Origin: Exiguobacterium sp. s193
GTDB taxonomy: Bacteria; Bacillota; Bacilli; Exiguobacteriales; Exiguobacteriaceae
Assembly: GCF_018618755.1 (NCBI RefSeq)
Contig: NZ_JACSMR010000003.1
Span: forward strand, 62,001 to 126,000
Length of the DNA stretch: 64,000 nt
Direction: 5' to 3'
Shown here: positions 1 through 7,736 of the stretch, in pieces
Layout of the letters: each line of letters opens with the position of its first letter
Numbering within the stretch: position 1 is the stretch's first letter
Notes under the pieces: generated by a model
The model's input: only the letters and a program-made list of their open reading frames with translations
What the model was told of the DNA's origin: nothing
Databases searched by the model: none
Translations under genes and position numbers: made by a program

Positions 1-672
1 AATGATATCATCGCAGCGAATGCCGCAGGTAATATGGCGGCCCCACTGCTCGCACAAGCACTCGGGGGCGACTTGTTATTCGCTTTCGTCGCAGCCGTTG
101 CTTTCGCAACGATTCTCGCCGTCGTCGCAGGACTCGTTTTATCCGCCGCTTCCGCCTTCGCCCATGACTTCTATAGTCATATCCTGCGTAAAGGGAAAGC
201 GACTGAAAAGGAACAGATGACGGCAGCACGACTCGCTTCCATCGCGGTCGCCCTGATTTCGATGGTACTCGCGCTTTTCGCACAGTCGATGAATGTCGCA
301 TTTCTCGTCTCACTTGCTTTTGCAGTCGCAGCGAGTGCAAATTTACCCGTCATTCTTTTAACGATTTTTTGGCGCCGATTCAATACAGGCGGTGCCGTCA
401 CTGGAATGATCGTTGGTCTCTTCTCTTCACTGATTCTCGTCGCGCTCAGCCCGAACCTTTGGGCCGCCGACGGTTCAGCCCTGTTCTTAGGGGAAGCCCT
501 CTTCCCACTAGCGAACCCGGGTATCGTCTCCATCCCGCTTGGTTTCCTCGGAGCCATCATGGGGACGTATATGTTTAAATCGGACGAAGCAACCGGTAAC
601 TTCGAACGAATCTTAGTAAAAGCACATACCGGAATTGATGCAGCAACAGAAGTCGCCGCATCAAAAGAATAA
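1..672 (+). CDS. Sodium:solute symporter, C-terminal part (ActP/acetate-permease-like)
   Basis: The reading frame is open from base 1, so the 5' end lies outside the window; about 223 codons remain. The visible part holds four or five hydrophobic helices. It includes a glycine- and alanine-rich helix followed by the segment ASAFAHDFYSHILRKGKA, which is typical of cation/acetate symporters of the solute:sodium symporter family. Members import acetate or related short carboxylates with Na+ across the cytoplasmic membrane. A terminator follows directly after the stop. The substrate is inferred from this one conserved segment; other symporters of the same family remain possible. Confidence 0.8.
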   Translation, partial: NDIIAANAAGNMAAPLLAQALGGDLLFAFVAAVAFATILAVVAGLVLSAASAFAHDFYSHILRKGKATEKEQMTAARLASIAVALISMVLALFAQSMNVAFLVSLAFAVAASANLPVILLTIFWRRFNTGGAVTGMIVGLFSSLILVALSPNLWAADGSALFLGEALFPLANPGIVSIPLGFLGAIMGTYMFKSDEATGNFERILVKAHTGIDAATEVAASKE

Positions 673-679
673 TCCCCCT

Positions 680-718
680 AACGGCTCCTTCAACCCCCTT
701 GAAGGAGCCGTTCCCTTT
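680..718 (+). terminator. Rho-independent terminator after symporter
   Basis: Arms AACGGCTCCTTCAA and TTGAAGGAGCCGTT enclose a C-rich loop, followed by a short T-rich tail. It ends transcription from the symporter gene. Confidence 0.85.
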
Positions 719-779
719 TACTTTCCGCTCTACGATTGCGATACTAAACGTATGATAGATTGTGAAAGGACGGACGTTT

Positions 780-1634
780 ATGGATTTTTATTACTTTTTA
801 CCTCTCGGATTTTTTATCGGCATCATTTCTGGTTTCTTCGGAATCGGAGGTGGAATCATTCTGACTCCCCTCTTATTGATTCTTGGCTTTTCTCCCAGTG
901 TCGCCATCGCGACGAGTCTCATGCTGACTCTCGGTTCAACGGTTTCTGGGACCGTATCCCACCTTCGACTGAAAAATGTTGTTTGGCGTGACAGTCTTGT
1001 CATCGGCGGAGTCGGCATCATTGGTTCGACGATCGCAACTCCGATTGTCCTTCGACTTGAAGAAGTCAACGGTGCGCATCTAGTCATTTCCATCGTTTAT
1101 ATTGCGTTGTTGCTCTATTTCGCTAATAAATTTCTTCGACCGAAATCAACGAGTGGCCCGCAAGACGGATGGCGTAACCGATACGTCGCCCTCGCCTTTA
1201 TAGGTCTGTTCGCCGGTTTCGTTTCGTCACTCCTTGGCGTCAGTGGTGGCTTCATCATCACACCGTTACTCGTCGGAATTGCCGGTTATGAACTCAAGCG
1301 GGCGGTCGGAACAAGTATCGCGTCTGCTTTACTGATTGTTTTATCAGGGCTCGTCAATTACACGGTCGCGAGTACGGATGTCGATTTGCTCGTCGGTATC
1401 ATGTTAATCATCGGCGCCCTACTCGGTGCTCCGATTGGTGCAAAACAACTAGGACACTTCGAGAGCCCCTTCGTCAAAAAATATTTAGGCATCTTTTATT
1501 TAACGGTCGCGACAAGCGTCTTACTTGAAGTACTAGGCTTTAACACGGCTTCATTAATCGTCCTCGTGACACTGAGTATTGTCTTCCTGGTGACGTTACT
1601 CGTTTACAGTCGAAGACGTTCGACACCATCTTAA
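780..1634 (+). CDS. TauE/SafE family sulfite/anion exporter-like membrane protein
   Basis: A 284-residue integral membrane protein with about eight helices. It has the internal duplication typical of the family (formerly DUF81): GFFGIGGGIILTPLL near the N-terminus and GVSGGFIITPLLVG in the second half. Relatives export sulfite, sulfoacetate or other organosulfur anions, but the substrate here cannot be read from the sequence. The ATG at 780 is chosen because GAAAGGA (764-770) lies 9 nt upstream; a GTG at 762 has no such site. The gene sits alone between two terminators. Confidence 0.85.
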   Translation: MDFYYFLPLGFFIGIISGFFGIGGGIILTPLLLILGFSPSVAIATSLMLTLGSTVSGTVSHLRLKNVVWRDSLVIGGVGIIGSTIATPIVLRLEEVNGAHLVISIVYIALLLYFANKFLRPKSTSGPQDGWRNRYVALAFIGLFAGFVSSLLGVSGGFIITPLLVGIAGYELKRAVGTSIASALLIVLSGLVNYTVASTDVDLLVGIMLIIGALLGAPIGAKQLGHFESPFVKKYLGIFYLTVATSVLLEVLGFNTASLIVLVTLSIVFLVTLLVYSRRRSTPS

Positions 1635-1651
1635 ATCGCTGTCTACAATCT

Positions 1652-1682
1652 GAGCCGCCTCCCATGAAAAAGGAGGCGGCTC
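1652..1682 (+). terminator. Terminator hairpin without T tract (left copy of a duplicated pair)
   Basis: Arms GAGCCGCCTCC (1652-1662) and GGAGGCGGCTC (1672-1682) form an 11-bp stem. No T run follows. The same hairpin with a T7 tail recurs at 2083, on the other side of the repeat element. Confidence 0.7.
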
Positions 1683-1697
1683 TCAGCGTGTAGACAA

Positions 1698-2050
1698 ACG
1701 CTTATGAAGCGTGAACAGCGATAACGAGAGACAATCCGGTTGCGCTTCCCCGTCTCACCTCGTCTTCAAAGCGGCAATCGGTCTCGCCGCTACAGCAAAG
1801 CTGCAGGGTCGCGACCGATTACTTTTCGCGGTTCTCAAGCGATTCGAGACGGATTGCACCCTAAACCGTCTGCATGACTGCCTTTCCGTCATAGTGTTAC
1901 CTAAAAAGCGTCACGTTTCGTTGACTCCTGCCTCTGAAAGTGCGTTTTTAACGCACTTTCAGAGGCAGGCAAGACCCTGCTCGTTGTCCGTTAGGACGAA
2001 GGAGCAACGGCTTGCGCCTCGCCCGAGGAAAGCAACGAAAAAAGACGCTT
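1698..2050 (+). repeat. Structured interspersed repeat, locus 1 (most complete copy)
   Basis: This stretch has no credible gene but folds strongly. It begins with ACGCTT-ATG-AAGCGT (1698-1712). AATCGGTC (1776-1783) pairs with GACCGATT (1813-1820) around CAGCaaaGCTG. A perfect 20-bp stem with a TTT loop spans 1927-1969. The last part is closed by AAGCGTC...GACGCTT (about 1906-2050) with an inner TTTCGTTG/CAACGAAA pair. Related sequence occurs at 15.3 kb in the same orientation, and at 55.3-56.6 kb in reverse orientation as tandem arrays. It could be a noncoding RNA or a non-autonomous mobile element. Confidence 0.75.
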
Positions 2051-2082
2051 GATCTCCCGATGGCACTTTGTCTACAGCCTGT

Positions 2083-2120
2083 GAGCCGCCTCCCGTGAAA
2101 AAGGAGGCGGCTCTTTTTTT
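2083..2120 (+). terminator. Rho-independent terminator (right copy of duplicated pair)
   Basis: GAGCCGCCTCC / GGAGGCGGCTC stem followed by seven T. It is nearly identical to the hairpin at 1652-1682, including the upstream TGTCTACA, so about 45 bp are directly repeated on both sides of the repeat element. Confidence 0.85.
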
Positions 2121-2359
2121 ATCTTTACCCTTGGTGAGAATTCTCCCCTTTTAAACGGTAAGAAGCCCTGAAAAAACCATCCGTAACACTTCCACGACAC
2201 GCTAGATTCTCTGTATTTCTATACTTCAGTTGGATTTGCCGCTCATCTTAATATGAATTTGTTTACATCTACAATACAACATAATTATTTTTATGGTGAT
2301 GCACAAACAGTTGTATACTTAATTTAAGGAATATCATAGAGAAAGAAGGAACTCCAGTT

Positions 2360-3577
2360 ATGTTAGAAGCCACATATCACTCCCTTGACGACCTGGCGGA
2401 AGCCATCGGTCTCGCACTCAATGCTCCGATTACGATAGAAGACAGAAACCACCGCCTTCTTGCATACAGCACGCACACGACGGATACGGATCCGGCCCGT
2501 ATCGCTACCATCATCGGACGCCGTGTCCCGGAATCTGTCATCGATCAGCTGTGGAAAGATGAGGTCATCCAAAGTTTGGCCGCACAAGACGATCCACTCG
2601 TGATCACAGCGCGGACAAGCGTCGGTCTGAATGACCGTGTCGCTATCGCCATCAAACAGGACATGGAGATCCTCGGCTACATCTGGTCGATTGCCCGCAA
2701 TACCCCGTTCACTTCTGCCGAGTTGGCAGATTTAAAAACAGGTGCGACGCTCGCCCAACGTCAATTACTCGCAATCGACATGCAAAAGAAACGTCAAGAA
2801 GAGCAGACCGAACAATTCTTTTTTGAGTTACTTCATGAAGAGATCCCGGAAAGCGAAATTCTGAAAACATTCTCGAAACTCCATCTCGCTCCACCGGGCA
2901 TCAGTCGTCTGATGGTCATTCGGTTTCCAGAAGCCATCACCCCCCGTCTCGCAGATCGCCTCCGTTATTTGTTGACGATTCAACAGACTGTCCGACCGTT
3001 GCTTTATGCATACGATACAACTGATTTTATTTTGTGGATCAGCACAAACGATCGTGATATCCAAAATGAACGGGTCCAGTTCGACTCTTTTATCCAGTCA
3101 TTCCGTCAACTACTTGCTGAACGGTTCGCCTATACGGATTTCGTCGTATCAAGTAGCGAAGTCTTCACGGGCGTCCAGTCAATTCCGGAACGTTACGAAG
3201 AAGCCGGTGTCGTCTTACGGCTGAAAGATGCCTATCCATTCGAACTTCAAAACGTGACACGATATGAGCGCCTTGGCTTATTTCAATTGTTACCCGTCTT
3301 TTCAGAACGCTTACGGAGACGAACGGTTCGGCTCGAAGAGATTGAGCGTCTTCGTGCCTACGATTTAAAGCATACCGCTTCATTATGCGAAACACTCGAA
3401 TGGTTTCTACACTATGACGGAAACGTCAAACAGGTGGCATCCCATCTCCATGTGCACCCGAATACGATCCTCTATCGGATGCGACGCATCGAAGAAGAAG
3501 CCGGTATTCGGATGGAATCATTACCTGAACGTTCATTACTTTATTTGTATTTAAAAGCAGACCGTTACCTTTTGTGA
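2360..3577 (+). CDS. adeR: PucR/CdaR-family transcriptional regulator, AdeR-like
   Basis: A 405-residue regulator. The N-terminal half is a sensory region, and the last 60 residues hold the PucR C-terminal helix-turn-helix (NVKQVASHLHVHPNTILYRM). In B. subtilis, AdeR belongs to this family and activates alanine dehydrogenase expression; here the gene lies directly upstream of ald on the same strand, which supports the name. GAAAGAAGGA sits just before the ATG. A TATACT at 2314-2319 may be its -10 box. The inducer (probably alanine) is inferred from the B. subtilis case. Confidence 0.8.
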   Translation: MLEATYHSLDDLAEAIGLALNAPITIEDRNHRLLAYSTHTTDTDPARIATIIGRRVPESVIDQLWKDEVIQSLAAQDDPLVITARTSVGLNDRVAIAIKQDMEILGYIWSIARNTPFTSAELADLKTGATLAQRQLLAIDMQKKRQEEQTEQFFFELLHEEIPESEILKTFSKLHLAPPGISRLMVIRFPEAITPRLADRLRYLLTIQQTVRPLLYAYDTTDFILWISTNDRDIQNERVQFDSFIQSFRQLLAERFAYTDFVVSSSEVFTGVQSIPERYEEAGVVLRLKDAYPFELQNVTRYERLGLFQLLPVFSERLRRRTVRLEEIERLRAYDLKHTASLCETLEWFLHYDGNVKQVASHLHVHPNTILYRMRRIEEEAGIRMESLPERSLLYLYLKADRYLL

Positions 3578-3588
3578 TTTTTCACAAA
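3571..3588. promoter_or_regulatory. Palindrome TTTGTGA-N4-TCACAAA at the adeR-ald junction
   Basis: A perfect 7-4-7 inverted repeat overlapping the adeR stop codon and about 55 bp upstream of the probable ald -10 box (TATACT, 3642-3647). No good -35 hexamer lies at the right distance, which fits an activator-dependent promoter. It may be an operator or a weak terminator. The same TGTGA-N4-TCACA core occurs at 47382-47395. Confidence 0.45.
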
Positions 3589-3708
3589 TAATCTTCTTGT
3601 TTTTTGAAAACACCGATAAAGTCGTACGCTTTCATTTCTCGTATACTGAGGGGGAAGTAAGTAGTTATAGGGTTATTGGTTGTCCATTCGCGAAAGGGGA
3701 TCGCTCTC

Positions 3709-4833
3709 ATGATCATTGGAGTATTAAAAGAAATCAAAAACAACGAAAACCGTGTCGCTCTGACGCCTGCCGGGGTAGCAGCGTTAACGATTCACGGGCA
3801 TCAAGTCATCATCGAAACAACGGCCGGCATGGGGAGTGGCTTTACAAACGAAGAGTATATCGAAGCTGGCGCACAAATCATCGATACAGCAGCAGAAGTC
3901 TGGGCGACTGCTGAGCTCGCTTTAAAAGTCAAAGAACCTGTCGCTTCAGAGTATCAACATTTCCGTCCTGATTTAACGTTGTTCACGTACTTGCACCTGG
4001 CAGCTGAACCAGAGCTGACACGTGCACTCGTCGATTCAAAAATTACGGCAATCGCTTATGAAACGGTCGAAAAAAATCGGACCTTGCCACTTTTGACACC
4101 AATGAGTGAAGTCGCGGGTCGGATGGCCTCACAAATCGGTGCACAGTTCCTTGAAAAACCGCACGGTGGAATGGGGATTCTACTTGCAGGTGTTCCGGGT
4201 GTCCGTCGTGGAAAAGTCACGGTCATCGGTGGTGGTGTCGTTGGGACGAACGCTGCGAAACTCGCAGTCGGTCTTGGTGCAGACGTGACGATCATCGACG
4301 TCAGTCCTGAGCGTCTTCGTCAACTTGATGATATCTTCGGTAACTCAATCAACACGTTGATTTCGAACCCGTATACGATTGCAGAAGCTGTCGCTGAAAG
4401 TGACCTCGTCATCGGTGCCGTATTGATTCCAGGAGCAAAAGCACCGAAGCTCGTGACTGCGGAAATGGTCGAACGGATGAAACCGGGTGCCGTCATCGTC
4501 GACGTCGCCATCGATCAGGGTGGAATTTTTGAAACCGTTGACCGGATTTCGACTCATGATGATCCAACATACGAAAAATTCGGCGTCGTTCATTACGCGG
4601 TCGCCAACATGCCGGGTGCTGTTCCCCGCACATCAACACTCGCTTTGACGAATGCGACACTTCCTTATGTCTTGGAACTCGCAAACAAAGGCACACAACG
4701 TGCACTCGCTGAAAATGCTGCACTTGAAAAAGGTCTTAACGTCGCGCAAGGATTCGTGACGTACGAAGCCGTCGCACGCGACTTAGGTTACACGTATAAA
4801 TCAGTGGAAGAGGTATTGCACCTTCACGCTTAA
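3709..4833 (+). CDS. ald: Alanine dehydrogenase
   Basis: This 374-residue enzyme interconverts L-alanine and pyruvate plus ammonium using NAD+, allowing alanine to serve as carbon and nitrogen source. The N-terminus [20 protein letters not shown] is the family hallmark. The Rossmann nucleotide site [20 protein letters not shown] follows at about residues 170-190, and length matches the family (about 370-380). The ATG at 3709 is preceded by GAAAGGGGA (3692-3700) at 8 nt; longer upstream starts would add a non-conserved tail. It lies downstream of its likely activator gene adeR and is closed by a terminator. Confidence 0.95.
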   Translation: MIIGVLKEIKNNENRVALTPAGVAALTIHGHQVIIETTAGMGSGFTNEEYIEAGAQIIDTAAEVWATAELALKVKEPVASEYQHFRPDLTLFTYLHLAAEPELTRALVDSKITAIAYETVEKNRTLPLLTPMSEVAGRMASQIGAQFLEKPHGGMGILLAGVPGVRRGKVTVIGGGVVGTNAAKLAVGLGADVTIIDVSPERLRQLDDIFGNSINTLISNPYTIAEAVAESDLVIGAVLIPGAKAPKLVTAEMVERMKPGAVIVDVAIDQGGIFETVDRISTHDDPTYEKFGVVHYAVANMPGAVPRTSTLALTNATLPYVLELANKGTQRALAENAALEKGLNVAQGFVTYEAVARDLGYTYKSVEEVLHLHA

Positions 4834-4845
4834 TGGAAAATCATC

Positions 4846-4892
4846 AAAAAAAGCAGCAGTTCCCTTCATTTGAAGAGAATCGCTGCTTTTTT
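4846..4892 (+). terminator. Rho-independent terminator after ald
   Basis: AAAAGCAGC and GCTGCTTTTTT arms enclose an inner CTTCatttGAAG hairpin, followed by T6. Confidence 0.8.
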
Positions 4893-4946
4893 GGTTCTAC
4901 TTGATTCAGCTGTCTCTTCGTACAGTAGAGGAAATGGCGACATCGC

Positions 4947-5594
4947 TTAAAGCGCAAACGCGACGAGCGCCCCGATTGAAAGCGGAATAAAAATGTTATC
5001 TAAATCCCGATAGGAAACGGCTTCAATTAAAGCTGCGATATTTGCAAGCAAGAACCCATAACTGACTGCAATCCAAGCCGGTAACTCATAGATCAAAAAC
5101 GTTGAAGTTAAGACGAGGAATGAGAACAAAAACATCGCGATGCTGCCTTCAAACGATCGTTTAATCGCCCCTCGCGTATAAAACGTCTTCCCGTACCGTC
5201 TACCTACTAAAGCAGCCATACCGTCCCCCCATGCGAGCACCATGCTGCCGGCGACGAGCGCCATCGGTTCTCGCTCGAAAAACAAAAGGACAAGAATTGC
5301 TAAAGAAATTGGATAGTAGACCGTCCCGTACGATGCCCGTTCTACTTGGTTCATTCGACCTGTTCCCCGCCGTAAGGTCAGTAGATTGATGACTGTAAAA
5401 AACAGAAGCGGGATGATTGCGACATACCAATGTTCGAGCCAAGCGAGTGCTAAAAAGACCCAATGCCCGACCGCAATATGAATCCATTTCCGAACCGTTT
5501 CCGGTTGTGCCCTGATGACGCGCCCAATCCATTCGAGGATGAACAAGACGATGCCGACAATTACAATCGTCCCAACCGCAGCAATCCATTCCAT
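4947..5594 (-). CDS. CTP-dependent lipid/dolichol-kinase-like membrane protein (CdsA/phytol kinase superfamily)
   Basis: A 215-residue protein of mostly hydrophobic helices. The segment LAWGDGMAALVGRRYGKTFY followed by KRSFEGS matches the GDGMAAL...GR(R/K)YG...K(R/K)(S/T)xEG signature of CTP-dependent dolichol, phytol and diacylglycerol kinases and related phosphatidate cytidylyltransferases. It therefore probably phosphorylates a polyprenyl or diacyl lipid in the membrane; the exact substrate is unknown. The start MEWIAAVG at 5594 is chosen because AAAGGGGG lies 6 nt upstream. It is a single gene, divergent from the next one. Confidence 0.7.
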   Translation of the reverse strand: MEWIAAVGTIVIVGIVLFILEWIGRVIRAQPETVRKWIHIAVGHWVFLALAWLEHWYVAIIPLLFFTVINLLTLRRGTGRMNQVERASYGTVYYPISLAILVLLFFEREPMALVAGSMVLAWGDGMAALVGRRYGKTFYTRGAIKRSFEGSIAMFLFSFLVLTSTFLIYELPAWIAVSYGFLLANIAALIEAVSYRDLDNIFIPLSIGALVAFAL

Positions 5595-5708
5595 ACGAAT
5601 CCCCCTTTTTGATACTTTCATTGTACTTCTTACGATTGCCGTTTGCTCTTTCGAACCTTCATTTGATAACATAAGGTCAAATGACGTCCTAGAGAGGAAG
5701 TATTCTGA

Positions 5709-6329
5709 ATGTATGATGCTCAAGCCGTTCAAACGTTATCCAATTGTCTACTCCATTTAAAAGAAGGAAAAGGAATCGGTCCACTCGTTTCAGAAGATGA
5801 GGCGGATCTTCCAAAGGTCATCCAGCGTCTGAAACAATTTGATCCGTCAAAAAATGGCCTATCGATTAATGAAATCGTTCATCTCGCGAATGCTTTAATT
5901 GGAGAACATATGTCTGCGACGACGATTCAAAATTGGACGAAACGTGAAGTCCGCGATATCATCGGTGTTCCGCATCGCGGGAAAAAATATTCAATCAACC
6001 AAGCAGCGATCATCTATTTACTCGATGACTTAAAACATCTCTTTTCATTAGAAGAAACGCGTGAGTTATTGACGATTGTCTTTAAGAACCCGAACATTGA
6101 TGAAGATGACTTAATTAGCCCACTCGATTTTTATCTCGTCTATACCCAGCATGCTGAGACGAGCGGTCCGATTGAACTGACGGAGAAACGTCTAAGACGC
6201 TCTTTAGAGCGCATCCATGCGTATCGCCCGGAAACTGTCCACGTTCTTCAACTCTGCCTCTATGCTCGCCGTATCTCGCACCTGACGCATGAAGCAAAAC
6301 AGCGCCTTCATCAAGTATTACAACACTGA
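5709..6329 (+). CDS. DUF1836 family protein (predicted DNA-binding regulator)
   Basis: A 206-residue soluble protein. The centre reads SATTIQNWTKREVRDIIGVPHRGKKYS, a MerR-like helix-turn-helix arrangement typical of DUF1836 (B. subtilis YkrK type), followed by a helical C-terminal half. It probably binds DNA; target and signal are unknown. GAGAGGAAG lies 9 nt before the ATG at 5709. The gene stands alone with a terminator shared with the convergent gene downstream. Confidence 0.75.
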   Translation: MYDAQAVQTLSNCLLHLKEGKGIGPLVSEDEADLPKVIQRLKQFDPSKNGLSINEIVHLANALIGEHMSATTIQNWTKREVRDIIGVPHRGKKYSINQAAIIYLLDDLKHLFSLEETRELLTIVFKNPNIDEDDLISPLDFYLVYTQHAETSGPIELTEKRLRRSLERIHAYRPETVHVLQLCLYARRISHLTHEAKQRLHQVLQH

Positions 6330-6336
6330 AGCAAAA

Positions 6337-6374
6337 AGATGCCCTCCAGAATAACCTGAAGGACATCTTTTTTT
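6337..6374. terminator. Bidirectional terminator
   Basis: AGATGcCCTcCAG pairs with CTGaAGGaCATCT with G-U pairs; T8 follows on the plus strand and an A run precedes for the minus strand. It separates two convergent genes and its end touches the stop of the minus-strand gene. Confidence 0.75.
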
Positions 6375-6849
6375 ATACAGCTGTAAGTGATTTGTAGTTG
6401 ACGGAGTTCGTCAAACTTTTTAAGACAGATAACAATTCGTACATCGAGAGTTTATCCGCATCTTTTACGAGACGATATTCATCGCCGTCTTGCAGCAATT
6501 CTGCGACGACTTCGCCTGCCGCACTTCGGACTGAGAATTTCCCTTTTGTCAGGTCGAAGGAAATCGTATACGTGCCACGTTCATACACGTTATACTCACA
6601 TTTCTTCGAGAAGAGCGAAAACTTCTCACGCATTTGACCTACCTCTTGACCATCATGGTTCATCACGACCCATTTCTTACATGTCGGAATGAACTTTCCA
6701 AACGCTACCCCTCTACCTTCACCATTCATTACTTGGACACGACCTGTTTCGTCGTGTTGAACCGCACCAATCATTTGGTGTGCTTCATCATAAATCGCGG
6801 CATGACCTTGCGAAAAAACGCAACCCTGCACATAGACAACTTTGCGCAA
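6373..6849 (-). CDS. Hypothetical protein, possibly tubby C-terminal/LURP-one-like beta-barrel
   Basis: This 158-residue protein is rich in beta-strand repeats of the form (aromatic)-x-DExxxxIGxV, and ends in a helix (KLSMYELLSVLKSL). The pattern recalls the tubby C-terminal/LURP-one fold found in several Bacilli proteins, but the match is by appearance only. The TTG at 6849 is preferred: GAGAGGAG ends 8 nt before it, while the upstream GTG at 6867 overlaps that ribosome site. No signal peptide or membrane segment is seen. A TATACT box (complement of 6896-6901) lies upstream. Confidence 0.6.
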   Translation of the reverse strand: MRKVVYVQGCVFSQGHAAIYDEAHQMIGAVQHDETGRVQVMNGEGRGVAFGKFIPTCKKWVVMNHDGQEVGQMREKFSLFSKKCEYNVYERGTYTISFDLTKGKFSVRSAAGEVVAELLQDGDEYRLVKDADKLSMYELLSVLKSLTNSVNYKSLTAV

Positions 6850-6944
6850 CAGAAATTCTCCTCTCACTGCTAAAAAGTGCTGGTATTTCGTCCCCAGTAT
6901 ATTTAGACATCCTGAATAGTTTAACTTTCTTTATCTCTATGATA

Positions 6945-6958
6945 TTTCGTTAACGAAA
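6945..6958. promoter_or_regulatory. Perfect 14-bp palindrome
   Basis: TTTCGTTAACGAAA is a perfect palindrome about 45 bp upstream of the possible -10 box of the minus-strand gene ending at 6373. It may be an operator; the regulator is unknown. Confidence 0.4.
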
Positions 6959-7020
6959 ATGATTATTACACCGTTTGAACAAATTGACAACCCCCTTTTG
7001 TCGACAATCATTCGACAACC

Positions 7021-7545
7021 TTAGCGAAAGCCAATTTCTCGTGCAAACTCGAGCAATTCTTCCCGATCAATCAAACGAACACGATTCGGCTCAGCTAGTC
7101 TGTACGCTGCTTCCGTATACGTCGAATTCGTCACGACCCATCCTTCATCCATCTCGTAAAAAGGTACTGCCGCGGCGACCTGTTGAACAGCCTCTAATCC
7201 TACTGCCGCACCATAACGTTTTGCTTGAATCGCTATTCTATACCCTTGTGCGTCGATTATCAATAAATCCGCACCAAAATCTCTCGAGGCAGGAGTCAGT
7301 TCTACTTGATAGCCGGCCCGTTCAAAAAGTTCGACGAGCCACTCTTCAAATTCTCGTCCTTCCATCCGGTCGATCCGATTCGCAAGCGATGGTGAAAAGA
7401 ACGATAAGAGTAAAAAAAGGGTACATCCTACTATACTGACTGTCCAGATTAAAAGTTCCCAAGAACTCGAAAAAAAATATGTTCCGGCAACTCCTGATAC
7501 TGCAAACAGTAGTGCGATTATTCTGCGTTTTGTACGTGTCTGCAT
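7021..7545 (-). CDS. Membrane-anchored Mrr-type restriction endonuclease-like protein
   Basis: This 174-residue protein begins with two adjacent hydrophobic helices (about residues 8-50). A PD-(D/E)xK nuclease domain of the Mrr_cat type follows: FEEWLVELFERAGYQVELTP, then DFGADLLI and the IQAKRY catalytic strand. Mrr proteins cleave modified DNA or act as general nucleases; forms with N-terminal membrane helices are common in Bacillota but their role is unclear. No methylase or other restriction gene lies nearby, so it is a solitary nuclease gene. Confidence 0.75.
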   Translation of the reverse strand: MQTRTKRRIIALLFAVSGVAGTYFFSSSWELLIWTVSIVGCTLFLLLSFFSPSLANRIDRMEGREFEEWLVELFERAGYQVELTPASRDFGADLLIIDAQGYRIAIQAKRYGAAVGLEAVQQVAAAVPFYEMDEGWVVTNSTYTEAAYRLAEPNRVRLIDREELLEFAREIGFR

Positions 7546-7736
7546 GACGGTTTCTCCTTTATTCTGAAATAACTCAGATTCATTCGTTTCATTAAGATTA
7601 CTATACTAAATTCTCCTCTGACCCGCTTCCCCAGAAAGGAACGGACATAGGGAACGGAGAATAAGTGTTGAGAGCAGATTACGTTTTTTAATAATTAAGA
7701 ACGAACCGCACGTTATTTTTGGAGAGGAGGTCGCTT

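Noticed and set aside
1698-2050. HEARO/omega RNA of an IscB system
   Set aside because: No HNH/RuvC nuclease gene is nearby and I could not match the known fold; left as an unknown structured repeat.
1711-2052. A 113-codon open frame across the first structured repeat
   Set aside because: No ribosome site, and the sequence is explained by hairpins. Related frames at 15.4-15.6 kb differ by frameshifts, so coding is not conserved.
1640-2120. Insertion sequence
   Set aside because: No transposase and no terminal repeats of an IS family were seen; any mobility would be non-autonomous.
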